In this document: piece by piece, positions 15,051 through 26,717 of the stretch
Layout of the letters: each line of letters starts with the position of its first letter
How positions within the stretch are numbered: the first letter of the stretch is position 1
DNA from: Syncephalastrum monosporum B8922
Lineage: Eukaryota; Mucoromycota; Mucoromycetes; Mucorales; Syncephalastraceae
Direction of reading: 5' to 3'
NCBI GenBank assembly: GCA_000697355.1
Contig: JNEN01001227.1
Location: forward strand, 682,001 to 746,000
Length of the DNA: 64,000 nucleotides
The notes under the pieces: model-generated
The model's database searches: none
Seen by the model: the letters and a program-made list of their open reading frames with translations, nothing else
Told to the model about the DNA's origin: nothing
Made by a program: the position numbers and the translations under genes

Positions 15051-15440
15051 CACGGCATACCAAGGGGAAACGGAATTATTTCGCGCTATATTCGTTATAG
15101 AAAGAAATGCCGGGTCTTTTTCTGGCGCGTTTCTGGAAGGTATTTTATTTTATTGCGGTATGGAGAAGGATTGCAGGTAAAGGGAGTCATTGGATGCTTC
15201 AAACGGTAGCTATTTCTGGACCGTCAAAACGCAGTATGCCGTGCAATGCAATCAATAGATACATAATCATTCAATAACGCAGGGAATGCTGTATTTTTAC
15301 ATGCGCAACATAAGAGGACATAATTTTTTTTTCTGGGTTCACAGCAAGCTGGGAGATATCAGCACGCGGCTCATACGCTCGTTGCAATCATACAAGTGAA
15401 GTGACACGGTCGCGAAGAGAATAAATCACTGAACCATTGC
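15051..15440. other. Gap between tRNA-Gly and the TERT-like gene
   Basis: About 390 bp with no recognisable product. It holds the tRNA 5' flank and whatever precedes the TERT-like T motif. I looked here for telomerase N-terminal motifs (QFP or CP type) in all three plus-strand frames and found none. Confidence 0.4.
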
Positions 15441-17203
15441 TGTCGTGTTTTGCTCTTGCCACTGATGGAGGCGAATTGCACAGTATTGTCGGGTCCTGCA
15501 TTTAGTTTACGTAAAGATATAAGGCATAAGATTCTATCCGTTGGAAGCTGTTTTTGTCACTCAATCCCATTCCTTCGCATCACTGCGAAGTCACATTAAG
15601 CGGAATATGAGATTCTGGCTGGAACAGAGTTGGCATCGCTAAGATGGGTTCTCCACTGCACTTTAAATCCTGTTATATAATTTGAAAGACAGGTGCTATG
15701 AAACTGACAACTTTTTTTTTTTTTTCACCCGCTACCTTACTTATGCGCACCACCGCAAAGAGCAGTACCGATGGATTCACAGAGAAGAGTACCGTCCCAC
15801 TTTGAACGCGTGTCCGTACAGGAGGTAATTCCGCGACACTTTTATAACGAGAACAAGTCTTTTCTAATCCTGATTGTGCGATCACGTCTTAACGTTGCCA
15901 TGCTCAGCTCGAGACAAGGGCTTCGCCCTTCGGCATTCCAAGGGCTAAACATGTACCAAAAGAAAAAGGCGGCTACAGAATGATTGTGGATATGAAACGT
16001 GCGGTAAGATATCGCGTCTGGTCTGACCGACTCTAAGCTCACGTGTAAATCCAGGAACGAAACGGGGTAGTATTTGACAACAATGCCCTCCTGCGATCGA
16101 CCGCTCTCCACACGATTCGAATAATGATCAAAAAGCGTCCTCGGCGGTCCCGATGTATCACCCTGAAAGGCACAGACCACTTGGGTCCTCGCCTAATGCA
16201 ATACCGCGCACAGCTCAACTTCAGCCCGAGGTACCTGATCACTTTGCATCGTTTTTTTGCTTGTTAAATGCCTTCGTATTTGCCAGTTTCTTCTACGTCG
16301 CCACCGCTGATATCACAAGCTGCTACGATTCAATCAAACACGCCCTCCTGTTTCACATTCTGACTGAGTGTTACGAAATAGTAAGGGTTAATTAAAAGGA
16401 TGGAGCGCCCGTACTCACATTGATGTCAAGGTCAAGGAAGAAAAAGCCGCTGAATGCGTCCATTTATTGCAGCACCATATTCACGACAATATTGTCCGGG
16501 TACATAGGAAAAGCGCTCCTTCTTATTGTCGGTTGACCTTTTCGCCACTAGATCGACGGACTGTATTACCGCCAAAAAATCGGCGTCCCGCAGGGCTCGA
16601 CTGTTTCTCCCGCTCTTGCAGAGTAAGTTCAATGCTCACGCAACCGCATCTTCTTATATTTCATTATTAGGCTCTATTTTGACCATATGGATGACGCGGT
16701 ATTTAACGGCATAACCAAGGAAAATGAAAGGACGGTATGAACAAATGTCGCATCGTAGATCTCACCATCTGATATATTTTATACTTCATTAGCTCCTCAT
16801 CCGATATGTCGACGACTACTTGTGTATTAGTCCATACAAAGAAAAAGTAGAAGCGTTCCTGGAAATAGTAAAAAAAGGTACTGGAATTAACTCCCTAGCG
16901 CGCTATCTTATCGTTGTCGCTAGGAGTTGCACGATACAATTGCTTCTTCAACAAGGCCAAGATTCAAACAAATATTGTAGAACATAAGCACCGTAAGTCT
17001 CCATTATTTTCTCTATCTACACCGAGACGCTGATACTGGCAATAGAAATTGAGTGGTGTGGATTAAGAATTAGTACTATCAGTCTGGAGGTTGAATACGC
17101 CAAAACGCGGAAACGGCCTCGGCCTGCGCAGCCCAATAGGACAACCGGCGTGAAGAAGTACCAACGAAGCCATAAGGACCCTTCATCTGCCGAACCGAAG
17201 TGA
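15441..17203 (+). CDS. Telomerase-type (TERT) reverse transcriptase core
   Basis: Short exons join in frame to an RT core. Reconstructed exons: 15766-15824, 15908-16003, 16055-16230, 16287-16380, 16431-16499, 16552-16622, 16671-16734, 16793-16877, 16924-16992, 17046-17203. Motifs in order: HFERVSVQELETR before motif 1; HVPKEKGGYRMIVDMKRA (motifs 1-2); FFYVATADITSCYDSI (motif A, first Asp); YYRQKIGVPQGSTVSP (motif B); LLIRYVDDYLCISP (motif C, DD pair); GVARYNCFFNKAKI (motif D); QIEWCGLRISTISLEVEYAK (motif E with the TERT-type WCG). A T-motif-like segment (LLLPLMEAN and RKDIRHKI) lies at about 15450-15540, but its splicing is unclear. The catalytic triad is intact. Not found: a TEN domain, an RNA-binding domain upstream of T, or a C-terminal extension. 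The frame stops at 17201-17203. It may be a compact or truncated TERT, or the ends may be too diverged to see. Confidence 0.8.
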
Positions 17204-17725
17204 GAGGCTTCGTGGATACAGCTTGCCCGGCCAAGGTAATGTCTGCTCGTGACTACGCAGAAGCTATTTTGGTGTATGTGGCTGTATGATAACTGTAAGT
17301 TAGCATCGAACAGAGTGTGCTTATATAATCTTTAGACGATGGTGACTTTCTACAAAGGCGAACATGCGTTATCAACATAGAATTGCGACGTATCAGCAGG
17401 AGGATGGGAGGTGAGAAGATAAGAGATTGCACTCATTCAGTGAACATCAGTTAATGTAAAACCGGAAAGGAAAAGAAATGACAAGCACCACCACTAGACA
17501 CCCATTCGACACTTTAAGCAGCATAAAACAACCGACCCAAAATGCCGACGCCAGCGGGCCATTCAAGGAGCTTTCTATTATGCTTAAGTCATCAGACACA
17601 CGATATCATGTATTTGGTGGCAAGATCAACATGCACGTATACTAAACTACCTAATCCACACTGGTGGCGCATAGCGCAACGTGCCAGAATAAAAATGTAG
17701 AGCGGTGCCTATAATACCTTATATC
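17204..17725. other. Unassigned DNA after the TERT-like core
   Basis: No confident gene. Short open segments bordered by splice-like signals occur, for example one near 17335-17420 and one near 17515-17582 reading PKCRRQRAIQGAFYYA. They may be further exons of the TERT-like gene or of the putative gene that follows. None matches a known TERT C-terminal motif by eye. Confidence 0.3.
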
Positions 17726-18210
17726 ACTATATCTCTAGAAACATGACTACGTACTCCCTGAGGAATGTGTTAATAAGCTGATAGAACAGCAACGTGACGT
17801 GAGTTCCTCCTCAACTGAAACCGCCATCTGGGATTTTTGTCATTGAGCCGCCTTGACGAAATGTGGATAAAGGGTAGTCTCGGTAACTCACTACGTATGC
17901 AATATGAGGCACGGCAGTCATTGGTGCGTCTTTGCAACGTATGTTTAGAAGAAAAGGATATCATCGATGGTACATTAGATCGGGACATGCGCGCGGATAT
18001 GCTGAAGTGAACTTTGCCATTATCAGGTCTGAGCAAAGGCACTGCAGCCCGTCACTCATAACCACGGAGCGAGAAGGGGTAAACGCCTCGCAATTTTATG
18101 CCGAACGATGCATCGCCTATATATTCGGAGCAATGAATGATGCAGGACAGGCAGCAGAACTTTACGCCAGCACGGGATGCCTTTTAACCTTTTTTGCCAG
18201 ATGTAACTAG
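17726..18210 (+). CDS. Possible spliced gene, 3' part, unknown function
   Basis: Three open segments can be joined through plausible splice sites. The first begins after a ctctag acceptor near 17739 and reads KHDYVLPEECVNKLIEQQRD, ending at a gtgagt donor. The second reads GSLGNSLRMQYEARQSLVRL, then CNVCLEEKDIIDGTLDRDMR. The third follows a cactgcag acceptor and reads NASQFYAERCIAYIFGAMND, then AGQAAELYAS, ending in a TAG at 18208-18210. The wording is amphipathic and protein-like rather than random, but I do not recognise the family and found no start. It could be a hypothetical gene, a fragment, or a continuation of the TERT-like gene. Splice choices here are tentative. Confidence 0.3.
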
Positions 18211-19928
18211 TCTTATGCATCATTGCAAACTAATAGCAAGGGAACAGGAGCGCCTGTAACATTCTGGCTTTATGACAACATGGCTGTAAAATGGCCATGT
18301 CCCAGTAGTGATTTTCAGCATACCTGAACTACAGTGCCAAGTAGCTATAGCACACGGCGCCTCTACGATCCCATTCATTCCCCTTGTTGTTATGGAGAAT
18401 CAAGGGCGGTGGCCGTGGAGGCACATATCTATGTCTCTTTAGGCTACAGACGATCTGCTATTTTTTCCTCCTATTTTACTTGTCAGCGATGGCATTAAAG
18501 TTTCGAGAGCAATGACAACAAGGAGCGTCTTTAATGCAAGTGGAAGATGTTTCACGCGATCTTTACTAGCTAGCCCATAGCGAATTTAAGCGGTTAAAGG
18601 AAAAACGATTCCTGAATGGCGACAGGTGTATTTTCCATCCAGCGCGGTCAGCGAGTGCGAGAAGTAACCTGGCAGAAAAAAAAAAGTGGCTCAAGTTGTC
18701 GGCCAACCTTGTTCCTGAGCCGGACAGAGATGGAAAGGTTTCCGAATGTTGGGATAATTCCTGAAATTTTCTGGAACGACATAGAAACTTCTCCTTCTGT
18801 CAATCAGAGGAGGCTGCAAAAGGAAAAAGGAAAAGGGAAAGCGTGATGGGAGCATGGAATGTTATAGAAGCAATGAACTGGTCTGAGCGCACCATCCCCC
18901 GCAAGAGTGGGTGGATGGCATCATCCAGCACCTCGTGGCAGAAGAATAACCCTGAACTTTATACCTCTTCTTGTCCAGGCAACTTGATGAAAAAAATAAA
19001 TATGGACGCTTGTATCTTGGCTGCCTGGGAAACTTGGGCTCTTACAGAGTCAAATTGAGGACAGAAATTGGCATACAATGCGTGGCTAACATGTATATCA
19101 AATAGAGCGATCTACATCAAAGGCAGTGAGCAAAAATTAGTTATACGTGCTATAAGTGAAGTGGGAATGGTGGACAGCCTTTTCAGGGTACAGGAAAATC
19201 AGAATAAGAAGGCGGCTCCATGCCATCCATGTTTATAACTTCAGTACTCAAAATAATTGTCGGTGAAAATTTCTCGGCGCAAAAGCTCGGGAAGATTGTA
19301 GATAATGCGAGCATAACATGATTTCTCGGTAGTGGTTTCAGAAAAAAGAAGGTATACAAGTGTGATTGGTTCTTCAATTATCTGGACCAGACCTAATCTT
19401 GTGGAAGCGGAGAGCACCCAAACAAGCAAAGAGACACTGATAATACGGCAGCCGTAACAACGATTTCACAACGCACAACGCACGCACAACGCACAAAGCA
19501 CAACGCACAACGCACAACGCACACAAACACAAACACACACGGCTCGAAATTTTTGCGGACAGCGGCAACTCAAAGAAGCTCAACGCACCGCTCTGCTTGC
19601 GTGTCTGAAAATTCCCCATTTTTCTTGTTTCCTATTTTTGAAGGGCTTTTTTTGACGACAACAGGTATTGAAAAAAAAAGAAAGCCATTCACCATTTTTT
19701 CTTATACATTTTTGTACCTTATCTTGTTCACACCTTGCTCACCTTTGCTGCCGTTCTCGCACAGACACATTGTAAAAAAAAAGTGACCCAGTGATCCATC
19801 GCCTCAAAAAGGTTCGGTTAGCTCCTATGCCACCAATTCTCCCTCACCCCTTTTGTCACTCCGTTGTAATCGTCCATCTCATACTTTAAACAGATTCTCT
19901 GGACGACAGCGTTTCCTAATTTGACGCT
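18211..19928. other. Intergenic or decayed region upstream of HSF
   Basis: Only weak coding-like fragments are seen, at 18690-18760 (WLKLSANLVPEPDRDGK) and 18843-19058 (72 codons from ATG, WNVIEAMNWSERTIPRK). They are interrupted by stops and no family is recognised. The right part, from about 19380, is likely the HSF promoter and 5' UTR and includes a heptamer tandem repeat and several T-rich tracts. Confidence 0.35.
19467..19519 (+). repeat. Heptamer tandem repeat (CACAACG)n
   Basis: About seven copies of the 7-bp unit CACAACG run in tandem. One copy is altered to CACAAAG, and a 4-bp partial unit interrupts the array after the second copy. The array lies roughly 410 bp upstream of the heat shock factor ATG. 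It has no coding role that I can see. Confidence 0.8.
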
Positions 19929-22445
19929 ATGAATCGACTTTCTGAACTTCCTGAGAAAGGCAGAAGTGGTGCATCGTCAACCCGGAAACGGCCACTCTCG
20001 CCAGGGGCCCCGTTGTCCTCTGAAACTTTACTTTCGAGCGACTTGCCGTCCGAATCTCCGTTGCCAACTGTCACGCCTGGCAACACTCCCAAGGGAAAGA
20101 AAAAGCGTACCTCATCGTCCAAAACCAGTGATCCCGCTCCCATTTCTCCTGGCAACGCCGGAAGCACGCCTCAGGCCTTTGCCCAGCCTGGCGTCTCGGC
20201 TTTCCTCAACAAACTTTATAGGTAAGGACCATATTTTTTTTCTTTTTCCCTGTGCTTGTTTGTTGACTTTCGTCTCTATCTTTAACAGCATGGTCGAGGA
20301 CCCTTCCACGGACCATTTGATTCGCTGGGCTCCCGACGGTGCATCGTTCATCGGTAAGATAGTTCTCCTTTGTTACCATGGGCAGAGAGAAGAAGAAAGA
20401 CTCACTCGCTGTAGTCGAGCGGCACGAAGTGTTTGCCAAGACTGTGCTTCCACGTTTCTACAAGCACAACACGTTTGCGTCCTTTGTGCGACAGCTCAAC
20501 ATGTACGACTTCCACAAGGTGCCTCATCTACAGCAGGGCGTCTTGATAGCCGACTCGGAGCATGAGATCTGGGAGTTCAGCAACCCCAACTTTCAGCGTG
20601 GTCGTCCCGAAGCGTTGGCCCTCGTCTCGCGGAAGCGTAATAAAGAGCGAGACAGCCTTGACCCGGACGGTGTCACGCTCGAAAGACTCATCCAGGATAT
20701 TACGACCATCAAAGAGCACCAGATGAACATCAGCTCCGATCTCCATAACCTCCAGCAGGACAGCAACATCCTCTGGCAAGAGTCGCTCGCCGCACGTGAG
20801 AAACACCAGCGCCACCAGAATGTCATGCAAAAGATCCTGCAGTTCTTGTTTCTTGTCTTCTCGGGCGAGAGTACCGGCAACCTGCCCATCAACTCGGGAA
20901 TGAACCAGCAGCAGATGAACGGTCCTTTCATGCTGGGGAAGGATAACGAATACATCAGCTTGGTGACGAACCCGCAAGCTGCTCAAGGTATGTGTCGCGT
21001 CACACTTTCACTCTTGAATTTGTCTGGGAGAACTCCGTTCCCCGTCACCCAAAGATCGATTCGCTTGTGCGAGTTAACTTGTTTCCAGAGCTTATTTCAC
21101 CTGTAGCTCCGAGCACGCCGTCCAGGGAGAACAAGCATGTGTTGCCTCAACTCCAAACGGCTCTGATCCACGAAGCGGCCTCGATGATTGGCATGAACTA
21201 TGACCCAAGCAAGCTCGCCCAGGAGGCTATGGCGTCAGGTGCGTATCTGAGTTGCTTGACAGTATAGGTAAACGATCTAACCTTTCCCTTCCTTTATCAG
21301 TAGGCTCGACTCCGGCAGCAGCAGCAGGAGCAACATCGTCATCCTCGACAGCCGGCAATGCAGATGTCGGCGGTGCAACAAGTGGCATGCCCCCATTCGA
21401 TACCCATCCTACGGCCTCCCTTCATGAGTCGTCTATGGAGGGCGATGTGGAAAAGTTTACACAGACTCTAAGCACGGCCTCCCGTTCTGCAGAGGCGATC
21501 TCACAGGATATTGATGAATTGCAGGTAGATATTGAGGCGCTGGCTGCTAATCTCGGTATCGACCCCGCCGAACTCTCCGACATTGGTTCCAATGATGCCG
21601 TCACCGACTTCACGGATGATTTCAGCTCCATGATTGCAGCTGCGACACGTCAGGACAAAATTCAGCTTTATGAACTCTCTGGTGGCAGATTCAAACCAAA
21701 CAGGTACGACAAGAGCCCGCGGTCTCAAGCGGCGCCAAGCATGGCGGGGCCCTCGCATACGAGCGGCGGGATAAGCAGTGCGCAGACGTCGCCGTCGTTG
21801 CATTCTGCCGCGGGTTCGCAGCCCTGGCCGTCTCAACAGCTACCGCAACCGCAGCTGCAACAACAGCAGCAACAGCAGCAGAAGCAGAGCCCGTCGGTGT
21901 CCTCGTTTGGTGACAGTAGCGTATTGGGTGCCGTAAGTCCGTTGTTATCTCTTCTCATGAGTTTAAGAGCGAGATATGCTGATGCAACTCCGGAACCGTC
22001 CGGCGCAATCCCAAAGGACAACCAGCAACCTAATAATTCAGAAGCTGGTGATGTTCCGCAAGGAAATGCGACTCCTTCTTTTGCAGCAGGTGCTTTTCCG
22101 AGCGGTTTTGATCATCGTGCGTTTGCCTCGGCTTACCAAACAGCAGCTCAACAGGTGTCACTTCCGCCTGGCACTCAGTTTGTGCCCGTCGCGGTTCCGG
22201 TTCCGGTCCCGATGCCGTATGATCCTACGCAAGGTCCTCCACCCACGCAGAATCCTATGATTTCGCCCGCTTTTGCAAACCTCTTTGGCTCGGGTGTGAA
22301 TCATGGCTTTGGTCCATCCCCTTACTCCCGCGAACAAAACTCCAATAACAACCACTCACAGCAGCAGGATCAACAAGACCTACAACAAAATCAGCAAAAC
22401 CAACAAAATCAGCAACAACGACACGATTTCCACCGCCGGCAATGA
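19929..22445 (+). CDS. HSF1: Heat shock transcription factor (HSF)
   Basis: Five exons (19929-20221, 20289-20353, 20415-20987, 21089-21238, 21301-22445) give 741 residues. The winged-helix DNA-binding domain spans about residues 87-200 and is split by two introns. It includes AFLNKLYSMVEDPSTDHLIR and WAPDGASFIGVERHEVFAK, then VLPRFYKHNTFASFVRQLNM with the recognition helix, and YDFHKVPH. A coiled-coil trimerisation region (LERLIQDITTIKEHQMNISS, then LHNLQQDSNILWQE) follows at about 220-290. A linker with VTNPQAAQELISPVAPSTPS precedes a long C-terminal activation-type region rich in Ser/Thr/Pro and ending in Gln/Asn tracts. The protein should bind GAA/TTC heat shock elements as a nuclear trimer. 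It converges with STT3, with 138 bp between the stop codons. Confidence 0.95.
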
Positions 22446-22583
22446 TTCTTTGTTTCTATTTTTCCATCACGTTGTAAAAATCAAGTATTTTTTAGTTTAT
22501 TTGGCTGTCATATTGTTTTGTTACTGTCTCTCTCTCTCTCTTTGTCTCTTTTGTTTTTTTAAGTTTTGTCTTTTATGTCATTG

Positions 22584-24981
22584 TTAATCCAAGTCATCCA
22601 TGGAGGATGTCTGTCGTCTCCTCCGCTCGCGGCTCTTCTTACTTCGTGTCGCCTTTCTCTTCTTCTTGCCAGCCTCAAAAGCAGCGGCGGCCTTGTGCGA
22701 CCGTCCGAGATCATCCAGGGGCTTGACTTTGTAGATGCGCACGATCCAGTTCTCGGAGGTGAATGCTTCGTCGAGCACGTTCAATTCGGGGCCCTGCAAG
22801 GGCATGCGCTGCTGACGAACGCGGTCGAGAGGCTGCTGGCCACCAAACAGCTCGTGGAAACGGTAGTAACTCATCTTGTACATGAGTGACTCGCGCATGG
22901 CAGGCGATGCCTGATCGTCCACGCGATAATCGCCACCGGCTGTGAAATAGTTGCCCTCCTTGATCTTGTCGGGCCACACGCCCTCGGCGATACGGATCAT
23001 CCACAGGTACTTGTTGATATCGTCGCCGGAATAGCCGAGCAGGCCGCCAAAAATGACCAGGACATAGTCAACGTCATGGCGCTGCATAATCTCGTAAGCG
23101 TCCTCTTCTTTGGAAGCCATGGCGCGTCCGACGGTGGCAATGTGGGTATTGTTCCAGGTATTGTTGTCCACGAGGGTAGGACGATCCGCCATACCAGCGA
23201 TCTGATAGCCATAATCCCACCAAGACATGATCTTGGCGTCCTCCTTCGTGTTGCGACGGAGCCAGTAGTAAGCCTCACGGAAATCGTCAATAATGTGCTG
23301 CTGACCGTCCGCACCGCGTGATGCAAGCACAATGGAAGGGCTGGAGTACGCGTTCGAGGTGACCCACGTGCAGTGCCAGACAAACACGATGAGGAAGAAT
23401 ACGAAACTGCCCACAACCAAGAAACGCGAATCGGAGGACAAGATACCATAGTAGGGTTTGCTGTCGCTTGACTTGGCGGCGGCGGCGGGTTGCTGCTGCT
23501 GTTTGGCCTTCTTCTTTGAGCTGCTGCTGGAGGAACCCTCGGCTGAATCGACCTCCACAGCCTTGTTGGGCTTGAAATCGAGGTACGTATCGAGCAGAGT
23601 CGAGACTGTGATACCGGCACAGACGCAGACCACCGGAGTCAAGGTCAGCATCAGACGTACCATGACACCTGCAAAGTAAGACGCGAAAATGCTATACACA
23701 ATCACAAATACGTGCTCGTCGCGCAGCTTTTGGAAGCACAAGTAGATGCCAGCAGGGAAAAGGAAGATGAGCATCTCGAGATCAAAGAAGAACGAGGCCC
23801 AGGCGGTCGGCTGATGTTCCGAGACAGAGGCAATGATGGGGATATGAATTTTAGCGTAGCCAGTGTCCCAGAGCGAGTAGAAACGGCCCGTCCAGGGTGC
23901 AATGTAGCCCGACAAGGTCAAGCCCACCAAGGCAGTGAAGCCAAGGACAAAGGAGAGCAGGACGAACGCCTTGAGGAGCACTTGGAACTGCTTGGCCTGC
24001 AGATGACCACGGAGAAGCTCAACAAATCCCATGATCTGGCACAAACCAAAGACACCTGTCAAAAGTAAAATAAATATGTCAGTCCTTGTATGTGTCTAAT
24101 GCAGATATTTCTCGTTCCGCTTACCCAGGGCGGCCATGTGTTCAGAGGTGCGTGTCGGCTGGAAACCGACGAAGGGGACCTGCATGGACATGAGCGTGCC
24201 AAGGACATAAAAAGTGGAGTAGGCGACGTAGACACGGCTCGAGAAACGGCCCATGCACATCAGGGCAAAGACGTGCAAGGGGATGAGGTTGATAATGAAG
24301 ACGTAACCACCCCAGGCAGCGACCATGTAAAAATAGAAGAAGGCGGCAGCCGACGCAAACAGAGCCGAGCCGAGTTTGAGAGCCTTGATCCACAAATAAA
24401 AGGTAAACATGAGCAAGAAGATGGCGATGGCCTCGTTGTCATAGGAGCCTGCAACCGAGCGCGAAATGTAGCCGGGCGCGATGCCGATGAAAGCAGCCGC
24501 GAGCAGGCCGGCCGAGGCGTCCTTGAGTTCCTTGGTGAGCAGGTACGTCGCTACCGACGTCGCACCCGAAAAGATGGGTGCCAGCAGCACACACACATTG
24601 CGGATATCGACAGGAAAGTGTAAGAAATGGAGGATATTGTGGATGATGGCGGAGGTGACCATCAGGCCCGGATAGACCGTGCCGCCGACCACGCGTCCGA
24701 GCGGGTACCACGACTGGTCGTCAAACCAGTTCCAAAAGGCATAAAAACCGTCATTGACCAGGATCCGGGTTGCACGGTAGTTGAACCTAAGCAACGCCCA
24801 TGGTGAGTCTGATGGGTCAAGGTATAACAAGAGCAGGAAGGTACCAAGGGTCAAACTCGTGAATGACCGACTCATAACGGACGATGGAAAAGAGACGGGA
24901 TGAGAATGCAGCGGCGGCAATCAAGCCGAGGATGGCCGTCTTGAGCAGCGTTTTCTGACTGCCCACATCGAGCGCTCCCAT
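22584..24981 (-). CDS. STT3: Oligosaccharyltransferase catalytic subunit STT3
   Basis: Three exons, complement of 24845-24981, 24125-24786 and 22584-24055, give 756 residues, normal for STT3. The ATG at 24981 opens [20 protein letters not shown], which runs into the first membrane helix. The catalytic N-terminal block [17 protein letters not shown] spans the first splice junction. Many membrane segments follow. In the luminal domain the signature [20 protein letters not shown] and [16 protein letters not shown] is intact. The enzyme transfers the lipid-linked glycan to Asn in N-X-S/T sequons in the ER lumen. A Ser/Lys/Gln/Ala low-complexity insert sits in the middle, and the C-terminus is very basic ([19 protein letters not shown]). 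Confidence 0.96.
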
Positions 24982-26342
24982 TGTCTGGTTCTCGTATAAA
25001 GTGACTGGGAAGCGTGTAAAACGAAAGAGAGAAGACGATATTCGACAACGTGTTGCACTGAGCAATTAGTGCAGGAGTTTGAATCCCTTACGCGTGCGGT
25101 GCCGTGATTGGCCTCATGCGTTGCTCCTCCATTTTTACGCTGTTGCTCTCGCTACCTGACTTTTGGCATACATGCCCTTCTTTTAGAGACATACATACAT
25201 TGAAACATTTAGTATTCATTTATAAGGGTACAGTGTATCTTTACTATGTTTCCTTATCAAGTTATCTACTCGCATGTGCGCATACTATACATCAAAGTTG
25301 GATAAGGGCAGTTTTCTTGGCATTTGTTGAACGCGCGGAGAACAATCTGCGCTCTTCAGGACAAGAACTAGGTACGCGAATCTATCAGGCAGAAATGTAC
25401 TGTATACAGTATATTCACTTTGAGCCCTTCTGATGTGCAAATCTGCATCTGCGTCATTTATTCTTTTTCTTTCTTTTCCTTTTTTTCTGCGTATATGCCT
25501 TCTACTCTCTTGTATGTAGAAACACCAGATGCCATCTATTACGGTTTAATGAAATGTACAAAATCATACACATAATGATGCAGGACACAGGCACAGAAAT
25601 ATCTGGAGCAGGGATGTTTAACGGAACAGGTGCCCTGGCTGATTCAGAACGACAAAGGTGGGTGTGGGGTTCCAGCTGATCAGTTATATATAAATCAGAC
25701 GCGTTCGGGAGAAGCGCTAAACAAGAACCTATCAGTTCGGTGATCTATCTATCTTATATATGCGCATAACTCTTGAAAGCAACAGATGGAGTCGCCAACA
25801 CCTCCCCGGTCATCTCATATCGATGTGAATCTACACAAATTTTGGTGTTCCATGTAAATATGGTCTGGATAATGGATATGGCGTCGTGGAACTATAATGC
25901 TGCATTCTTTTCGACTCGCGCGAGTCTTCCACGTATAATGCAGTACATAACATTGCGCTCACGTCGTCGTGTGAGAAAAAGAAGCGAATACGATGCACGG
26001 TGGCGCTATCGCCCCGAAAAGTTGTCAATGAATGTATCTTGTTCAAACTGAAAGGCCGAGTTTAAGTAGCATGCGCATATGAGGGTATCCGACCAAGTCA
26101 CCGGTAAAAGCATGCCGGCGTTCGCTACATAGAGCATTCGGAGCTGCGATTCCAACTGCTCTTGACATCGGGCGGTCTTACGAAGGATCCGTGGTTAGGA
26201 GATCCACCACTTTGGTAAACAGGGCGCGCGCATTTCTTATTTATCAACCTTGCCTGGGAAAAGTTGATTGTTGTTGATTCTATATAAACTTGTTTATTGG
26301 CAGATTCCATATTTCTTCACTTCTCTTCCATTTATCTTCTTC
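24982..26342. other. Intergenic upstream of STT3, no gene
   Basis: The first few hundred bases should hold the STT3 promoter and 5' UTR. The rest is AT-rich with no family-like ORF. Two ORFs of 70-110 codons (25104-25433 and 25773-26051) have no supporting features. Confidence 0.4.
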
Positions 26343-26717
26343 ATGTTCACTCTTATCTGCTCTTGTCTCTTCCCTGCCGTCGTCTCTGGCTTCCAGTATG
26401 CCATGCGATTAACTCAACGCCTTGCTTCCCTTCTTCGTCCGGCCAAGCCGGTCGCCGCTGTCCTCGGTCGAGCGGCTCTCTACATTGGCGTCCGTGCCGT
26501 CATACTATCTTCCCACCTCCTTGTAGATGCAGCCATTTTTGTACTATGGTGGGCTGCAGCCACCCTCTACAAGTCTGCCCCGTACATGCTCGCGGCCACC
26601 TACTGGGCAGTACAGGCGGGCGTGCATGTCCTTTCCCGCCTCGTTTCTCTCCTCTCTTGCTGGGTCTCCTTCTCCTTTCGGCATATTCTCTCCCTCCGGC
26701 CTGTCGTTGGTGTATAG
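26343..26717 (+). CDS. Small hydrophobic protein, unknown function
   Basis: An uninterrupted ATG ORF of 124 residues, MFTLICSCLFPAVVSGFQ... to ...LRPVVGV, ends in TAG. The N-terminus looks like a signal anchor. Further hydrophobic segments (VGAALYIGVRAVILSS-like, FVLWWAAATLY, YMLAATYWAVQAGVHVL) suggest three or four membrane passes. Its codons end in C or G much more often than the AT-rich surroundings, which supports real coding. I do not recognise the family. A longer N-terminus from a TTG at 26268 is possible but less likely. The surrounding region carries transposon-like DNA, so a stray or lineage-specific gene is plausible. Confidence 0.45.
   Translation: MFTLICSCLFPAVVSGFQYAMRLTQRLASLLRPAKPVAAVLGRAALYIGVRAVILSSHLLVDAAIFVLWWAAATLYKSAPYMLAATYWAVQAGVHVLSRLVSLLSCWVSFSFRHILSLRPVVGV

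Noticed and set aside
18616..19058. Two adjacent ORFs of about 75 codons that look faintly coding
   Set aside because: Interrupted by stops, no consistent splice model and no family; could be a relic but not supportable as a gene.
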